Shown: positions 55,740-64,000 of the stretch, one piece after another
Position numbering within the stretch: position 1 is the first letter of the stretch
How the letters are laid out: each line of letters opens with the position of its first letter
DNA from: Diphasiastrum complanatum
Taxonomy: Eukaryota > Streptophyta > Lycopodiopsida > Lycopodiales > Lycopodiaceae
DNA: 64,000 nucleotides
Direction: 5' to 3'
NCBI GenBank assembly: GCA_029204225.1
Contig: CM055092.1
Location: forward strand, 14,496,059-14,560,058
The notes under the pieces: generated by a model
Database searches by the model: none
What the model was told of the DNA's origin: nothing
The model's input: the letters and a program-made list of their open reading frames with translations, nothing else
Program-made: the position numbers and the translations under genes

Positions 55740-55885
55740 AAATTGTAGTGAGTTTCTTTTCTTGCCTATCCTCAACCCAAGATCTAATCAATCTAGCATC
55801 AAGGAGATGAAGTTAGTTTTCATGCATAGATTTGTTCCCATGAGAGCGATAGCGTAGTTCAAATTTCAGCATGAATGGAAATGAA

Positions 55886-56454
55886 CCTAGTAGAAACTTG
55901 TAGTTGTAGTACATTTGACATGGCACATCCAATGCTCTAAACTAAATCCACATAATCTAACTCACCCATTACTATGGACAACTTCATTTACATTTTCTTT
56001 GTAGATTGCATAGGACAATGATAGAAAGACGACGAGCAAATGACACACTTGCAATGGATGATGATTGAGCAGGATCAACACACGATGGTAGAGCTCTATG
56101 AGGTGAGCACGATGGTGGACAAGGGGCAGAGGAGGAGAATAGCATACAAAATCAGTCATTAATGCTACCTAGGCACGTTGAATCATTACTGCATCTCACT
56201 ATGAATGCCCCATGCCCCAGGGCCAGAATTCTCACATTGCAAACTACCCATCCACACATTCGGCTCCCCATAGTTTCAACACCCACTCAGGGTGCTGCAA
56301 TGTTGCAAGCACCTACTTGCCCAACTCCTCGCCTCACCCGCCCAACTCCTCACACCATCCTCTAGCGAGACCCCTCCTCCTGGGTCTCGATGTGCCTGCC
56401 CCGTGTTGCATGAAAACTACAAAACATAACCAAAACAAACATTAACTCACTCTT
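55886..56454. other. No recognised gene; Pro/Ser/His-rich open stretch
   Basis: Plus-strand 56,162-56,445 is C-rich with overlapping open frames (77 codons of NSSPHPPNSSHHP-type composition). Probably degraded retroelement sequence. Confidence 0.35.
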
Positions 56455-56812
56455 TGTGAAAAATTCAACTAGTTTAGTTGATCTATTTTGGCCATTTTAA
56501 GGCCAACATGAAATTTCAACTTAGAAATAGATTTATATTTGTCAATAAAGGCCTAAATAGTGTTTGTGGACATGTGATTTCCATTGGGCTATGTGCATAT
56601 GCACATGAGTGTGGTGAGAATTCTTTCAGAGGTGGGAGTTGATCCATTTTTTAAAGACACGTCATCAATGTGCTGCATAGTCAACAAGATCTGAACATAT
56701 TTTGAACTTTGTAGACCTCCAAAAATCAGGTGGTCAGTTGGCCATAGTTCAGTAGAGATCTATTTTACAACTCATATTACACCATAAGTAATTGTTTTAT
56801 GATGAATTGGTC
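56455..56812 (+). repeat. LTR fragment related to 32,636-33,489
   Basis: Begins TGTGAAAAATTCAACTAG and shares AATTTCAACTTAGA and AAGGCCTA-ATAGTGT words with the start of the LTR at 32,636. Confidence 0.55.
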
Positions 56813-56823
56813 AAGTGGGAGAT
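56813..56823 (+). promoter_or_regulatory. Polypurine tract, followed by an LTR start
   Basis: AAGTGGGAGAT before TGTTGGGAATATGCCC at 56,824, the common start of a Copia LTR. Confidence 0.6.
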
Positions 56824-56959
56824 TGTTGGGAATATGCCCAATACATTCTTGGAACTGTTGGTCACACACCAAGTATCTCATCCAAACATGGGGGCCTTAG
56901 ATTACCCTCAATTTGGCCTTTTACAACCGTAGGAATCTCATCATTTACAATTGTATCTT

Positions 56960-57154
56960 CTTCTCCCGTCATTTCCATATCATTTGGAGGTTGGATGAGT
57001 GATTCAAATTCTTCCAAAATCTCAAAATTGGTGGTTCGTCATGTGTATCCAATGTTACAATATCCTTTCCTTCAAACACACGGCATTTTCTTGCATTAAG
57101 TTGAATCACATACCACCATCTTGGGTCTATTTTGTAGAGCACATCAACAGACAA
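56960..57154 (-). pseudogene. Possible CACTA transposase C-terminal scrap
   Basis: Minus strand reads VDVLYKIDPRWWYVIQLNAR then KCRVFEGKDIVTLD, resembling the closing motif after DUF4216 in CACTA proteins (FYxxDPxxxxWxVV). Short and unsupported by neighbours. Confidence 0.3.
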
Positions 57155-58485
57155 ATCTCGGTTCTACCAACAAAGTGAACAGTTTAATTGACAAAGGTTG
57201 ACAAACGAACTTGAGCTCGAAACATTTTTATTCTTGTTGAAGCTCAAAAGTTTTGTGAACAGTATCTTGTTGAAACTCAAAAGATTTGTGAACAATATCT
57301 TGTAAGATTTGCGAACAATAAATTATCGCAAAATATTTTTTTGATTGTTGTTCAAACTCAAAACTGTCAAATGTCACGAAATTATCACGAATAATTCGCG
57401 AACAAAAATCATTTGAGTCCGAAAACAGAACGTTTTTGAGTATGGAAACAGAACGTTTGTTGAATATCAACCATCTTAACGGTTAGATCGTCTGTTACAG
57501 AAGGAAGAAGGCCAAAAGACCTATCTTGTAACAATATAAACACATGTGAACTACTCGTTGTAAAAACACAATAGAGAAACAAGACAACAAGAGATGTATA
57601 CTGAAGAATCAGAATTAGAATCATAAAAATTCAACTGATCAAAGTTTCTCAACAGATGATTTTTCTCAATTGTTTTTATTGTCTAAACATCAGAAAAACC
57701 ATCAAAAAACACTAAAAAAATCATCAAAACACTAAAAATACAAAAAAAGAACCTTCGTCTGATTCACTGTGCATAGGTGTAATTCATATCTATCTGCTGC
57801 CAGGTTGGCGAAAAATAATATAAAATTTAGAAGGTTTTCTCAGAGGATCAGTTGTCATTTTTTCTCAAAAAAGTCTCTTTTTTGCAAAAATATCAGTATT
57901 ACTCTTGATTCTTTGTCAAAACATTCGTCGAGCTTCTAGATCATTCTATTTATAATAAAATACTATTTTTGAGTTTGGCCAACATTCAACCTATCCAGAT
58001 CATAGAAAATCTTGATTTTTACCCTCGTCAAACTACATAAACTGTGTTTTTGTGTGCTGGAAACCTTTGTCGGGTTTACCCTAGTTTTATCTATGTCAGA
58101 ATTCCAATCTGAGGGTTCGACGAAGGTTAATTCCATTAAAATTGTCAAGAAAGGCCTGATCGGAGAGTTTTTTTCAAAAATAACACTACTAAACCTTTGC
58201 CGAACCAATCTTCACCTAGGGAGCCTTCGCCAGTTCTGTTGTTAGGTTCTGATTTTTTAGATCAAGTCTCTGTCAAAATTTGAGTCAAATCTGATACAAT
58301 CTTATTTGGATTTTGAGAAATTTTTCGTTTTTTGAAAAGTATCGATTGATTGAATTTCGAAATCTTTTTACGATATAGAAATCGGATTTTTGCCAAGTGG
58401 AATAGATCTAGAATATCTGATCTGAGATAGTTTTGATTGAAAATCTAGATCCAATCTCATTGTCTGCTTGATTTAATCTGTGAAG
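57155..58485 (+). other. LTR/leader region of a Gypsy gag, with repeats and a hairpin
   Basis: Non-coding. At 57,225-57,320 a roughly 40-base unit (TTGTTGAA-CTCAAAAG-TTTGTGAACA) is repeated about three times. At 58,062-58,072 and 58,118-58,128 AACCTTTGTCG and CGACGAAGGTT form an 11-bp stem with one wobble pair and a 45-base loop. Several CTTCGYC words recur between 57,750 and 58,240. No primer-binding site recognised. Confidence 0.5.
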
Positions 58486-59181
58486 ATGGCTGTCCCTGGA
58501 GGTGCTCCTTAGGAAGTCAATCCAATCATTGTTAAAAGAGCACCCCATTTGGATCTATCCAAATACAATAGATTAACAGATCCAGTTTGATTTCTTCAGA
58601 TCTATACTGAATCTTGCGAAGTCTATGGCAAAAAAATTTTCCAAGATAAACTTAAGCTTTTTCCTATGGCCTTAACAGTCGCAGCACAAGATTGGTACTA
58701 TAATCAAGATGAAATTGAGCATACGGATTGGGAGATTGTTTAACGTGCCCTTATCACACGGTTCAAACCTTGAAAGTTTATGAAAGACTCTTTTCTATTT
58801 TTAAATTAAATTAAAATGGGAAAGAGAGAAATGGTTTGAGATTACATTGAACGGGTGAAACGTCTCAAATCTGAGTGCGATCTTGAGCTTATTAACGAAA
58901 ATGCCATGATCATGTGGTTTTTGTCAGATTTATCTAAAAGGATCAGACGTGAGCTGAAATGTCATAATGAGTACGCAATGTTGCAGAATGCTATGGATGA
59001 TGCAATTCGGGAGGAGGATGAAGATTCAGACGATGAGCCGAAACGGTATGGCCAAAAGGGATATCAAGAACCACAGTATGGAGGAAATCCAGCAACTAGA
59101 CCGCGACAATATGCTCTTGGATACACGGAACGTTTAGTCTTACCTACCCCACCAAAGCACTCCGCTCCTCTGTCAATTTGA
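58486..59181 (+). pseudogene. Gypsy gag
   Basis: ATG at 58,486 reads MAVPGGAP then stop, then APHLDLSKYNRLTDPV, DKLKLFPMALTVAAQDWYYN, DYIERVKRLKSECDLELINE, MIMWFLSDLSKRIRRELKC and an acidic tail (REEDEDSDDEP). This is the Retrotrans_gag fold. Four stops interrupt it before 58,855; thereafter it is open for 108 codons. Confidence 0.82.
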
Positions 59182-59274
59182 TGGAACCAGAACCTTACAG
59201 AAGCGTCGAGTAATGAAAGTATGGTAATGATTAAAAAAAGTGGATCTTCATAACAGTATGTTATTTATGTTGTC

Positions 59275-59667
59275 GTGCAAAAACAAGCATCTAGAAACTG
59301 GATCAGAACACCACTTGGATGCTTTGCATGTGGAGAAAATCACAAAGTTGCAAAATGTCCAAATAAAGAAAAATTTGTACCATTCTGTCGTGACTGTGGT
59401 TATGAGCATTGCTATAAAGACTGTCCAGCAAGACCGAAGCCACCACCAGCTACAGCTCCTGTAAATTTGATAACAATCAAGCGAAGACCAGTAGCTCAGA
59501 ATAAAACAAGTGTACCCTTGATGGTGGTCACCAGAGCACAGAAGCAGAAAGAACCAGTAGCAGATCTTGTACCTGCTAATTCTATACCATTAATTGATAC
59601 ACCAACAACATCTGGAGTCTACCCAAATCTTCATACAGAAAAAAGAAGATATGAGGTAGTGGATTAA
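59275..59667 (+). pseudogene. Gypsy gag C-terminus with two zinc knuckles
   Basis: CFACGENHKVAKC and CRDCGYEHCYKDC, both of CxxC-x3-H-x4-C spacing, 20 residues apart. A Pro-rich linker and MVVTRAQKQK follow, the usual entry to the protease. No protease core is seen. Confidence 0.82.
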
Positions 59668-59990
59668 ACATCTGCAAGAAGAAGATGAGCTTGAAGTTGT
59701 TAAAACAACAACCGATGTTCGTTCTTCTCCATTGTAGCCACCACGAAATTCACGTACAGATAAGACCATCACTTTATCACACTAAATCATACTGAATGTA
59801 AAAATGTACAAATAAACCCCGAACCCTGATAGAGAGAAAAAAAAAACTTAGGAGTAGACTACTAGACTAGTCTACGGCTAGTTACAGCTAGTAATAGCTG
59901 TCAATGATAAAGTACATCGTGAACAATAACTAGGAAGTGTAACAATGAAGTTTATCATTGATTTCTAACACGAAAATTGTTAAAAAAATT
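59668..59990. other. Spacer, no gene
   Basis: Contains GTAGACTA and TAGTCTAC as a perfect 8-bp inverted repeat with a 6-base loop at 59,854-59,875. Confidence 0.4.
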
Positions 59991-59994
59991 AATA

Positions 59995-60062
59995 GCGTTG
60001 TTTATGAATTGGATTTGCCCGTTGGTTGTAATGTTCATCCTATTTTTCATGTTTCACCATAT
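59995..60062 (+). pseudogene. Gypsy integrase C-terminal scrap
   Basis: VVYELDLPVGCNVHPIFHVS, matching the conserved YELxLPxxxxxHPVFHVS of Gypsy integrases. Confidence 0.75.
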
Positions 60063-60141
60063 TGCGGACCTCTTCACTAAGGCGTTGCCTAGAGTCAGAT
60101 TTGAAGCTTTATGCAAAGCTTTAAATTTGATACCACGCTAG
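60056..60141 (+). pseudogene. Copia RNase H terminal scrap
   Basis: HIADLFTKALPRVRFEALCK then ALNLIPR and stop, the last motif of Copia pol. It directly abuts the Gypsy scrap in another frame. Confidence 0.8.
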
Positions 60142-60149
60142 ATTGCATA

Positions 60150-60745
60150 GGTGATGCAATCAAAGAGAAAGAGCTTGTGGAGTTGGATATGAAAATCTAC
60201 TCCAAAGTTATGCCATTAAAATAGAATTACCCTATCTAGAAGATCTTCAAAGTGTATTGCTTAGTGAAGAGCATAGACTTGCGAATGAGAAATCTAGGAA
60301 GAGTCATTCATCTTATCGAATGGCAATGAAGGAGCACTCTTCATCAACAAAAAGAGGAATAACAAGTCAAAAGGTGGCAAGCACACATCAACTGGTGAAG
60401 GAACATCTTCATCAAGTGGAGGAAAAAAGGATATGTCCAAAATCCAATGCTTCTATTGTGGCAAGTATGGCCACTATCCTTCAAAGTGCTTTAAGAAAAG
60501 AAAGAGCAAAGTTCCTTCAAGAAAGAAAAAAATCATAGTAACTATGCTCAAGGTGAAAATAATCTAGAAGATAATATTTGTATGTCTTATGAAGAGTGTA
60601 TTTCATCTTCTTCTAGTTTACTTTCTTGCATGAATGAACCATGGTGGATAGATAGTGGTGCAAGTAGCCACATGACTAGCCATCAAGAGTATTTTTCTCA
60701 CTTATCATTAGTTGATATTCCAAACAAAGTGATTTAGACTGCAAA
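60150..60745 (+). pseudogene. Copia gag C-terminus and protease start
   Basis: LPYLEDLQSVLLSEEHRLAN precedes a Ser/Lys-rich stretch, then the intact zinc knuckle CFYCGKYGHYPSKCFKKR (about 60,448-60,500), then EPWWIDSGASSHMTSHQEYF with the DSG active site. Stops and frame changes break it, and it ends in the protease. Confidence 0.85.
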
Positions 60746-61286
60746 TTGTTGAGAGAATGGATGAATAAGACTCTGTGGAATGAGCCTTTCCGCTCGGTGC
60801 ATGAACTACGTCTATCATATTCGAATCAGAATGTCAAGTCTAAGAACTTGGCTAATTCTACTTGATTTTAACTTTGAAGTTGTCAAAATAGATAAGATTG
60901 ATTATGCAGACAGACACAAAGTTGTTAGATTGTTGATTGCAGAAGCGACCGACAGTCCAGACAATTCTATACGAGAGCAATATTAGATAGAAAGGGTAAT
61001 CAGAGTAGCATACATTCATACTGACATAAATCTGAATGCAATAAGACAATGGATTGATTTATAAAGTAACAAGTACAAGTCAGATGAAATGGCGAGCACA
61101 AAGCAATTGCGGTGATAATCGTCTACTCGACACTAACTTTGGTTCAATAACTACTTCAATGATTCGAAGATCATTCTATAGCTTACTCTAACACTCTATC
61201 TGAATCTAATTGATCTAATAATATTTATTGTATAGATTTCAGTTCTAATGCTTCGATTAACAACCATGTTTCAATCTACTTGGGCT
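60746..61286. other. No supported gene; weak LTR similarity
   Basis: Minus-strand 61,120-61,000 has words like those of the LTR family at 39,503 and 50,480 (TTTGTGCTC, TGACTTGTA, TCTGATTA). Too diverged to define. Confidence 0.3.
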
Positions 61287-61310
61287 ATACATACATACAT
61301 ACATACATAC
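61287..61310 (+). repeat. (ATAC)n microsatellite
   Basis: Six ATAC units. Confidence 0.95.
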
Positions 61311-61426
61311 ATATATCATATATATCAAAGATATTTTAGAGAGAGAATGTAAGGGTGTTGTTAACCCAACCTACTCTCCCTATGTCACACCTAGACCCTA
61401 CTCTTTGCCTATTCATACATACAATA

Positions 61427-61439
61427 CATATGCACACAC

Positions 61440-61470
<31 letters not shown>

Positions 61471-62421
61471 TGCACATATACATACACATACATACACACA
61501 TACACTTTCATATATACATACACATGCACATATAAACACATATACATACACAAACACACACATACATGCACATATTCATACAAATACACACACATATACA
61601 TACACATATGCATGCACACATACACATACACACACATAGACATACACACACATACACATATATACACATACACACATACACATACATACATATACACATG
61701 CACATAGACATACATAGACATACACATACACATACATATACATTCACATATATACACACATACATACACATATGCATATGCATACACATACACATATATA
61801 CACAGACATACATACATATACATGCAAATGTACATACACATATACACATAAATACACATACACATACATACATGTACACATTCACATATACATGTGAATG
61901 TGTATGTGTATGCATATGTATACACATACTGACTTACACATACACATACATGCAAACATACACACACAAACATGCACATACACACATACACAGAGACATA
62001 CACGCAAACATACACATACACATACACATGCATACACATACATAGACATACACATACATGCACATACACATGCACATGCACATACATACACACTCACATA
62101 CACACACAAACACATACACATGTACACACACAATACACATACACACATATACACATGCATACACGTACACACCTATATACATACACATATACATATACAT
62201 TTATACATACACATACATATAAATGAACATACACATACAAACACATATACATATACATATACAAATGCATATGTAATACGTATACATATACATATGCATA
62301 CATATACACGTAGACACACACGTATACATACACATTGATATATATACACATACACATACACATACACACACGTGCACGCGCACTTGCATGCGTGTGCTCG
62401 CGTGCGCACACACACACACTA
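61427..62421 (+). repeat. About 1 kb of alternating pyrimidine-purine repeat, (YA)n with CG-rich end
   Basis: Degenerate ACATAC/ACACAT units keep strict purine-pyrimidine alternation over long stretches. The last ~80 bp include CACGTGCACGCGCAC and GCTCGCGTGCGCACAC. Near 61,875-61,904 the strand bias switches from CA to TG through a perfect 13-bp inverted repeat. All open frames here are by-products of the repeat. Confidence 0.97.
61875..61904 (+). repeat. Perfect 13-bp inverted repeat inside the array
   Basis: TACACATTCACAT (61,875-61,887), loop ATAC, ATGTGAATGTGTA (61,892-61,904). Confidence 0.95.
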
Positions 62422-63257
62422 CCATGTATATATATTCGACTGAGTACCAGAATATTGTTTTAGAAAGATCGCACATCCACAAGCATTCAAACATGTACAC
62501 TCTTTCAAACTATTTAAACTCTTTCCAATACACATTGTCTTGTCGTGTCACGTTGCTTGCACAGTTTCAGATCTTTTGCAGACAGATAATTCATAGATTG
62601 ATCTATTTTATGACTAATAGTAAATGTTGATTGCTCGATTTCTAGTTTGTTTTTCATTGCCCAAAGAGACCCAACCAAATCTAGAATGGATATGCCAAAA
62701 AGCTCTACAGAGTTAACATTAGTAAATCGAGACAACTTTAATGAGAATACCTTGTCAAATCATGGTTTACTAGTTAGCTAGAGTTAACCCATAGCGCCAA
62801 AAAGCTCAGCATTCAAAATTTTGTTTACACAGATTCTCAACAAGCTAGCTTTCTACACATAACAAATGGTGCCATCAAGAAACCGTGCTCCTGAATCGAC
62901 TCTGTGTTTCTTTTCAATGAGAAATATGGATGCCAAAAAAGTATTAAAAAATCCTTGGGTTTTGTTGCATCCATCATCAAAAGGAAATTTTTGAAAAAAC
63001 AAAAAGACAAAACTATGATTTCGAAATTACTAGAAGGCCAGAATTATGGATTTTAGAATATCATCAGGAGGAAAATCTATATCTGAAAAAGTAGTCCAAC
63101 ATGTGTATATGCATTCATAGTAAAATGTGCAAGGATTGGACTACCATGATCACAAAAAAAAAAAAACAATTGTAAGTATTGATATATTATTTGCACTTTT
63201 TAGACTATTTGTTTCATTCTGGATCATTTATTTCTTAAGCGGTAATCTGATCATTAT
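62422..63257. other. No supported gene
   Basis: AT-rich with stops in all frames. A frame at 62,866-63,000 (MVPSRNRAPESTLCFFS) is short and unrecognised. Confidence 0.4.
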
Positions 63258-63452
63258 TCTATTGCAGATTTATATTTTTCCAACATAAATGAATGGGAAC
63301 CATATGAATTTGTTGCAAGTGTGTTGGATGTACTACATGGTGATATTGGACAATTGCAATATAAAGGTAGAATTGCAAAGGATCTTGTTGATTGTGGAAT
63401 CTCTTTCTATGAATTGATGTATATTCTTGATTTAAAAGGGAGTTTCAGCTGA
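63258..63452 (+). other. Possible exon, unrecognised
   Basis: After a CTATTGCAG acceptor the frame is open for about 60 codons: NEWEPYEFVASVLDVLHGDI, GRIAKDLVDCGISFYELMYI. The composition looks protein-like, but no family is recognised. A related-looking open stretch (LFELMDEGWAKKSNVNLECK) lies at 63,690-63,760. It could be part of a gene or element continuing past the window. Confidence 0.25.
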
Positions 63453-64000
63453 AAAAATCTAGACCATTCCACTATCTAGTTTTAGAAGTTATGAATGAGT
63501 TAATCCTGATGCTTCTGTTTCAGAATCATTTCGATGTAAACTGTATAATGACATAAAATATTTATTAAAGATTAGTACAGGCTCAAAAACAGTCCGATTA
63601 AGTTGGTTTGTTTCTTTGAATATGTTTGTGGATTTTTTTTGCATGTGTCAATGTACACAAAACTCCAACAATGTTTGTATGTAAAAATTTATCGGAAAGT
63701 ATACTATTTGAGCTTATGGATGAAGGATGGGCTAAGAAATCAAATGTAAATTTAGAATGCAAAATTATAATGTCCTCCATATGCTTTCGTTATCAAATAG
63801 AAAAACAAATGCTCAGCCTCTACTTCCACTACCAAAGATGAAAAATGATTAAAAGTAAATGGGTACCACTAGATCAAGGCCTGGAACAAAGTGGACACTC
63901 TGAGAGGAAGAATATTGACATAATTTACAATGATGGACTTCTAACTTGTATTGAGGTAGAGGAAGATTGGAGCCTAAGTTATATTACACAGGAATTAATG
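63453..64000. other. Window end, no firm feature
   Basis: Contains an open stretch 63,626-63,841 (71 codons) and a further one to the window end in a new frame (SERKNIDIIYNDGLLTCIEVE). These may belong with the possible exon at 63,258. Confidence 0.25.

Larger units (their letters stand above)
54323..55885 (-). mobile_element. Short minus-strand Tat-type Gypsy derivative
   Basis: Two direct repeats of LTR sequence (54,325-54,460 and 55,744-55,880) in the same orientation flank an interior of under 1 kb. A TTGGCGCCATTGCCGGGGAA primer-binding region lies at 55,721-55,740 (minus strand). The interior holds one gag-like ORF but no pol. The left LTR runs from 54,323; its minus-strand TATA-like CTATAAAAAAGG is near 54,757. 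The right LTR is truncated. Confidence 0.75.

Noticed and set aside
61336-62417. Many long ORFs on both strands (up to 226 codons)
   Set aside because: They arise because ACATAC/ACACAT repeats contain no stop codons in several frames. Composition is only His/Thr/Tyr/Ile or Cys/Val/Tyr/Met.

Overview
The window is nuclear DNA from a land plant, very probably one with a large, repeat-rich genome. There are two recognisable plant host genes: an F-box protein of the SKIP22 type and an RNase H-like/RING ubiquitin ligase whose exons are separated by an intron of about 1.5 kb. Almost everything else is decayed LTR retrotransposons (Ty1/Copia and Ty3/Gypsy), one CACTA (En/Spm) DNA transposon, and simple-sequence repeats. 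The lineage (fern, gymnosperm or angiosperm) cannot be fixed from what is visible. There is no sign of bacterial or organellar genes, CRISPR arrays, tRNAs or rRNAs.

Layout. 1-2,700: leader and gag-like remnants plus an unrecognised minus-strand coiled-coil ORF. 3,040-5,540: 5'-truncated Gypsy chromovirus (RT end, RNase H, integrase, chromodomain, polypurine tract, LTR start). 7,751-9,652 (-): SKIP22-like F-box gene with TATA box and telo-box motifs. 11,947-18,592: a Copia element whose gag start is tandemly duplicated and whose zinc knuckle is split by a complete LTR element (13,343-17,960) with a perfect 5-bp target duplication. That inserted element carries a gag-like domain but no visible pol. 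18,593-20,100: further Copia fragments. 23,649-28,559: remnants around one LTR that has a polypurine tract on its left and a primer-binding site on its right, with an unrecognised ORF block on one side and a Tat-like gag-protease on the other. 28,560-34,138: a minus-strand Copia element and a plus-strand partner arranged so that two near-identical LTRs of about 649 bp lie inverted to each other. 35,448-38,112 (-): RNase H-like/RING ligase gene, incomplete at its 3' side.

39,500-42,900: two Copia fragments back to back. 43,191-44,141: an LTR region with six near-palindromic CACRYGTG-type sites. 44,199-48,632: a SET-domain exon fragment followed directly by a decayed CACTA tnp2-type transposase gene with recognisable introns. 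48,880-52,267: Copia RT fragment, Copia LTR, gag and protease, then a 191-bp perfect TC repeat. 54,090-55,885: Copia gag interrupted by a short minus-strand Tat-type element. 58,486-60,740: Gypsy gag, a Gypsy/Copia chimeric scrap and a Copia gag-protease. 61,287-62,421: about 1 kb of alternating pyrimidine-purine sequence.

The two host genes show no functional link beyond both belonging to the ubiquitin pathway. The most unusual signals are: (a) paired inverted motifs that recur in the untranslated leaders of gag-bearing elements; (b) the pol-less nested LTR element with unrecognised downstream ORFs; (c) the SET-domain fragment next to the CACTA transposase; (d) the unrecognised ORF block at 23,649-25,116; (e) the inverted-LTR Copia structure. 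I did not find a complete new system. These are candidates judged by eye, without alignment software.
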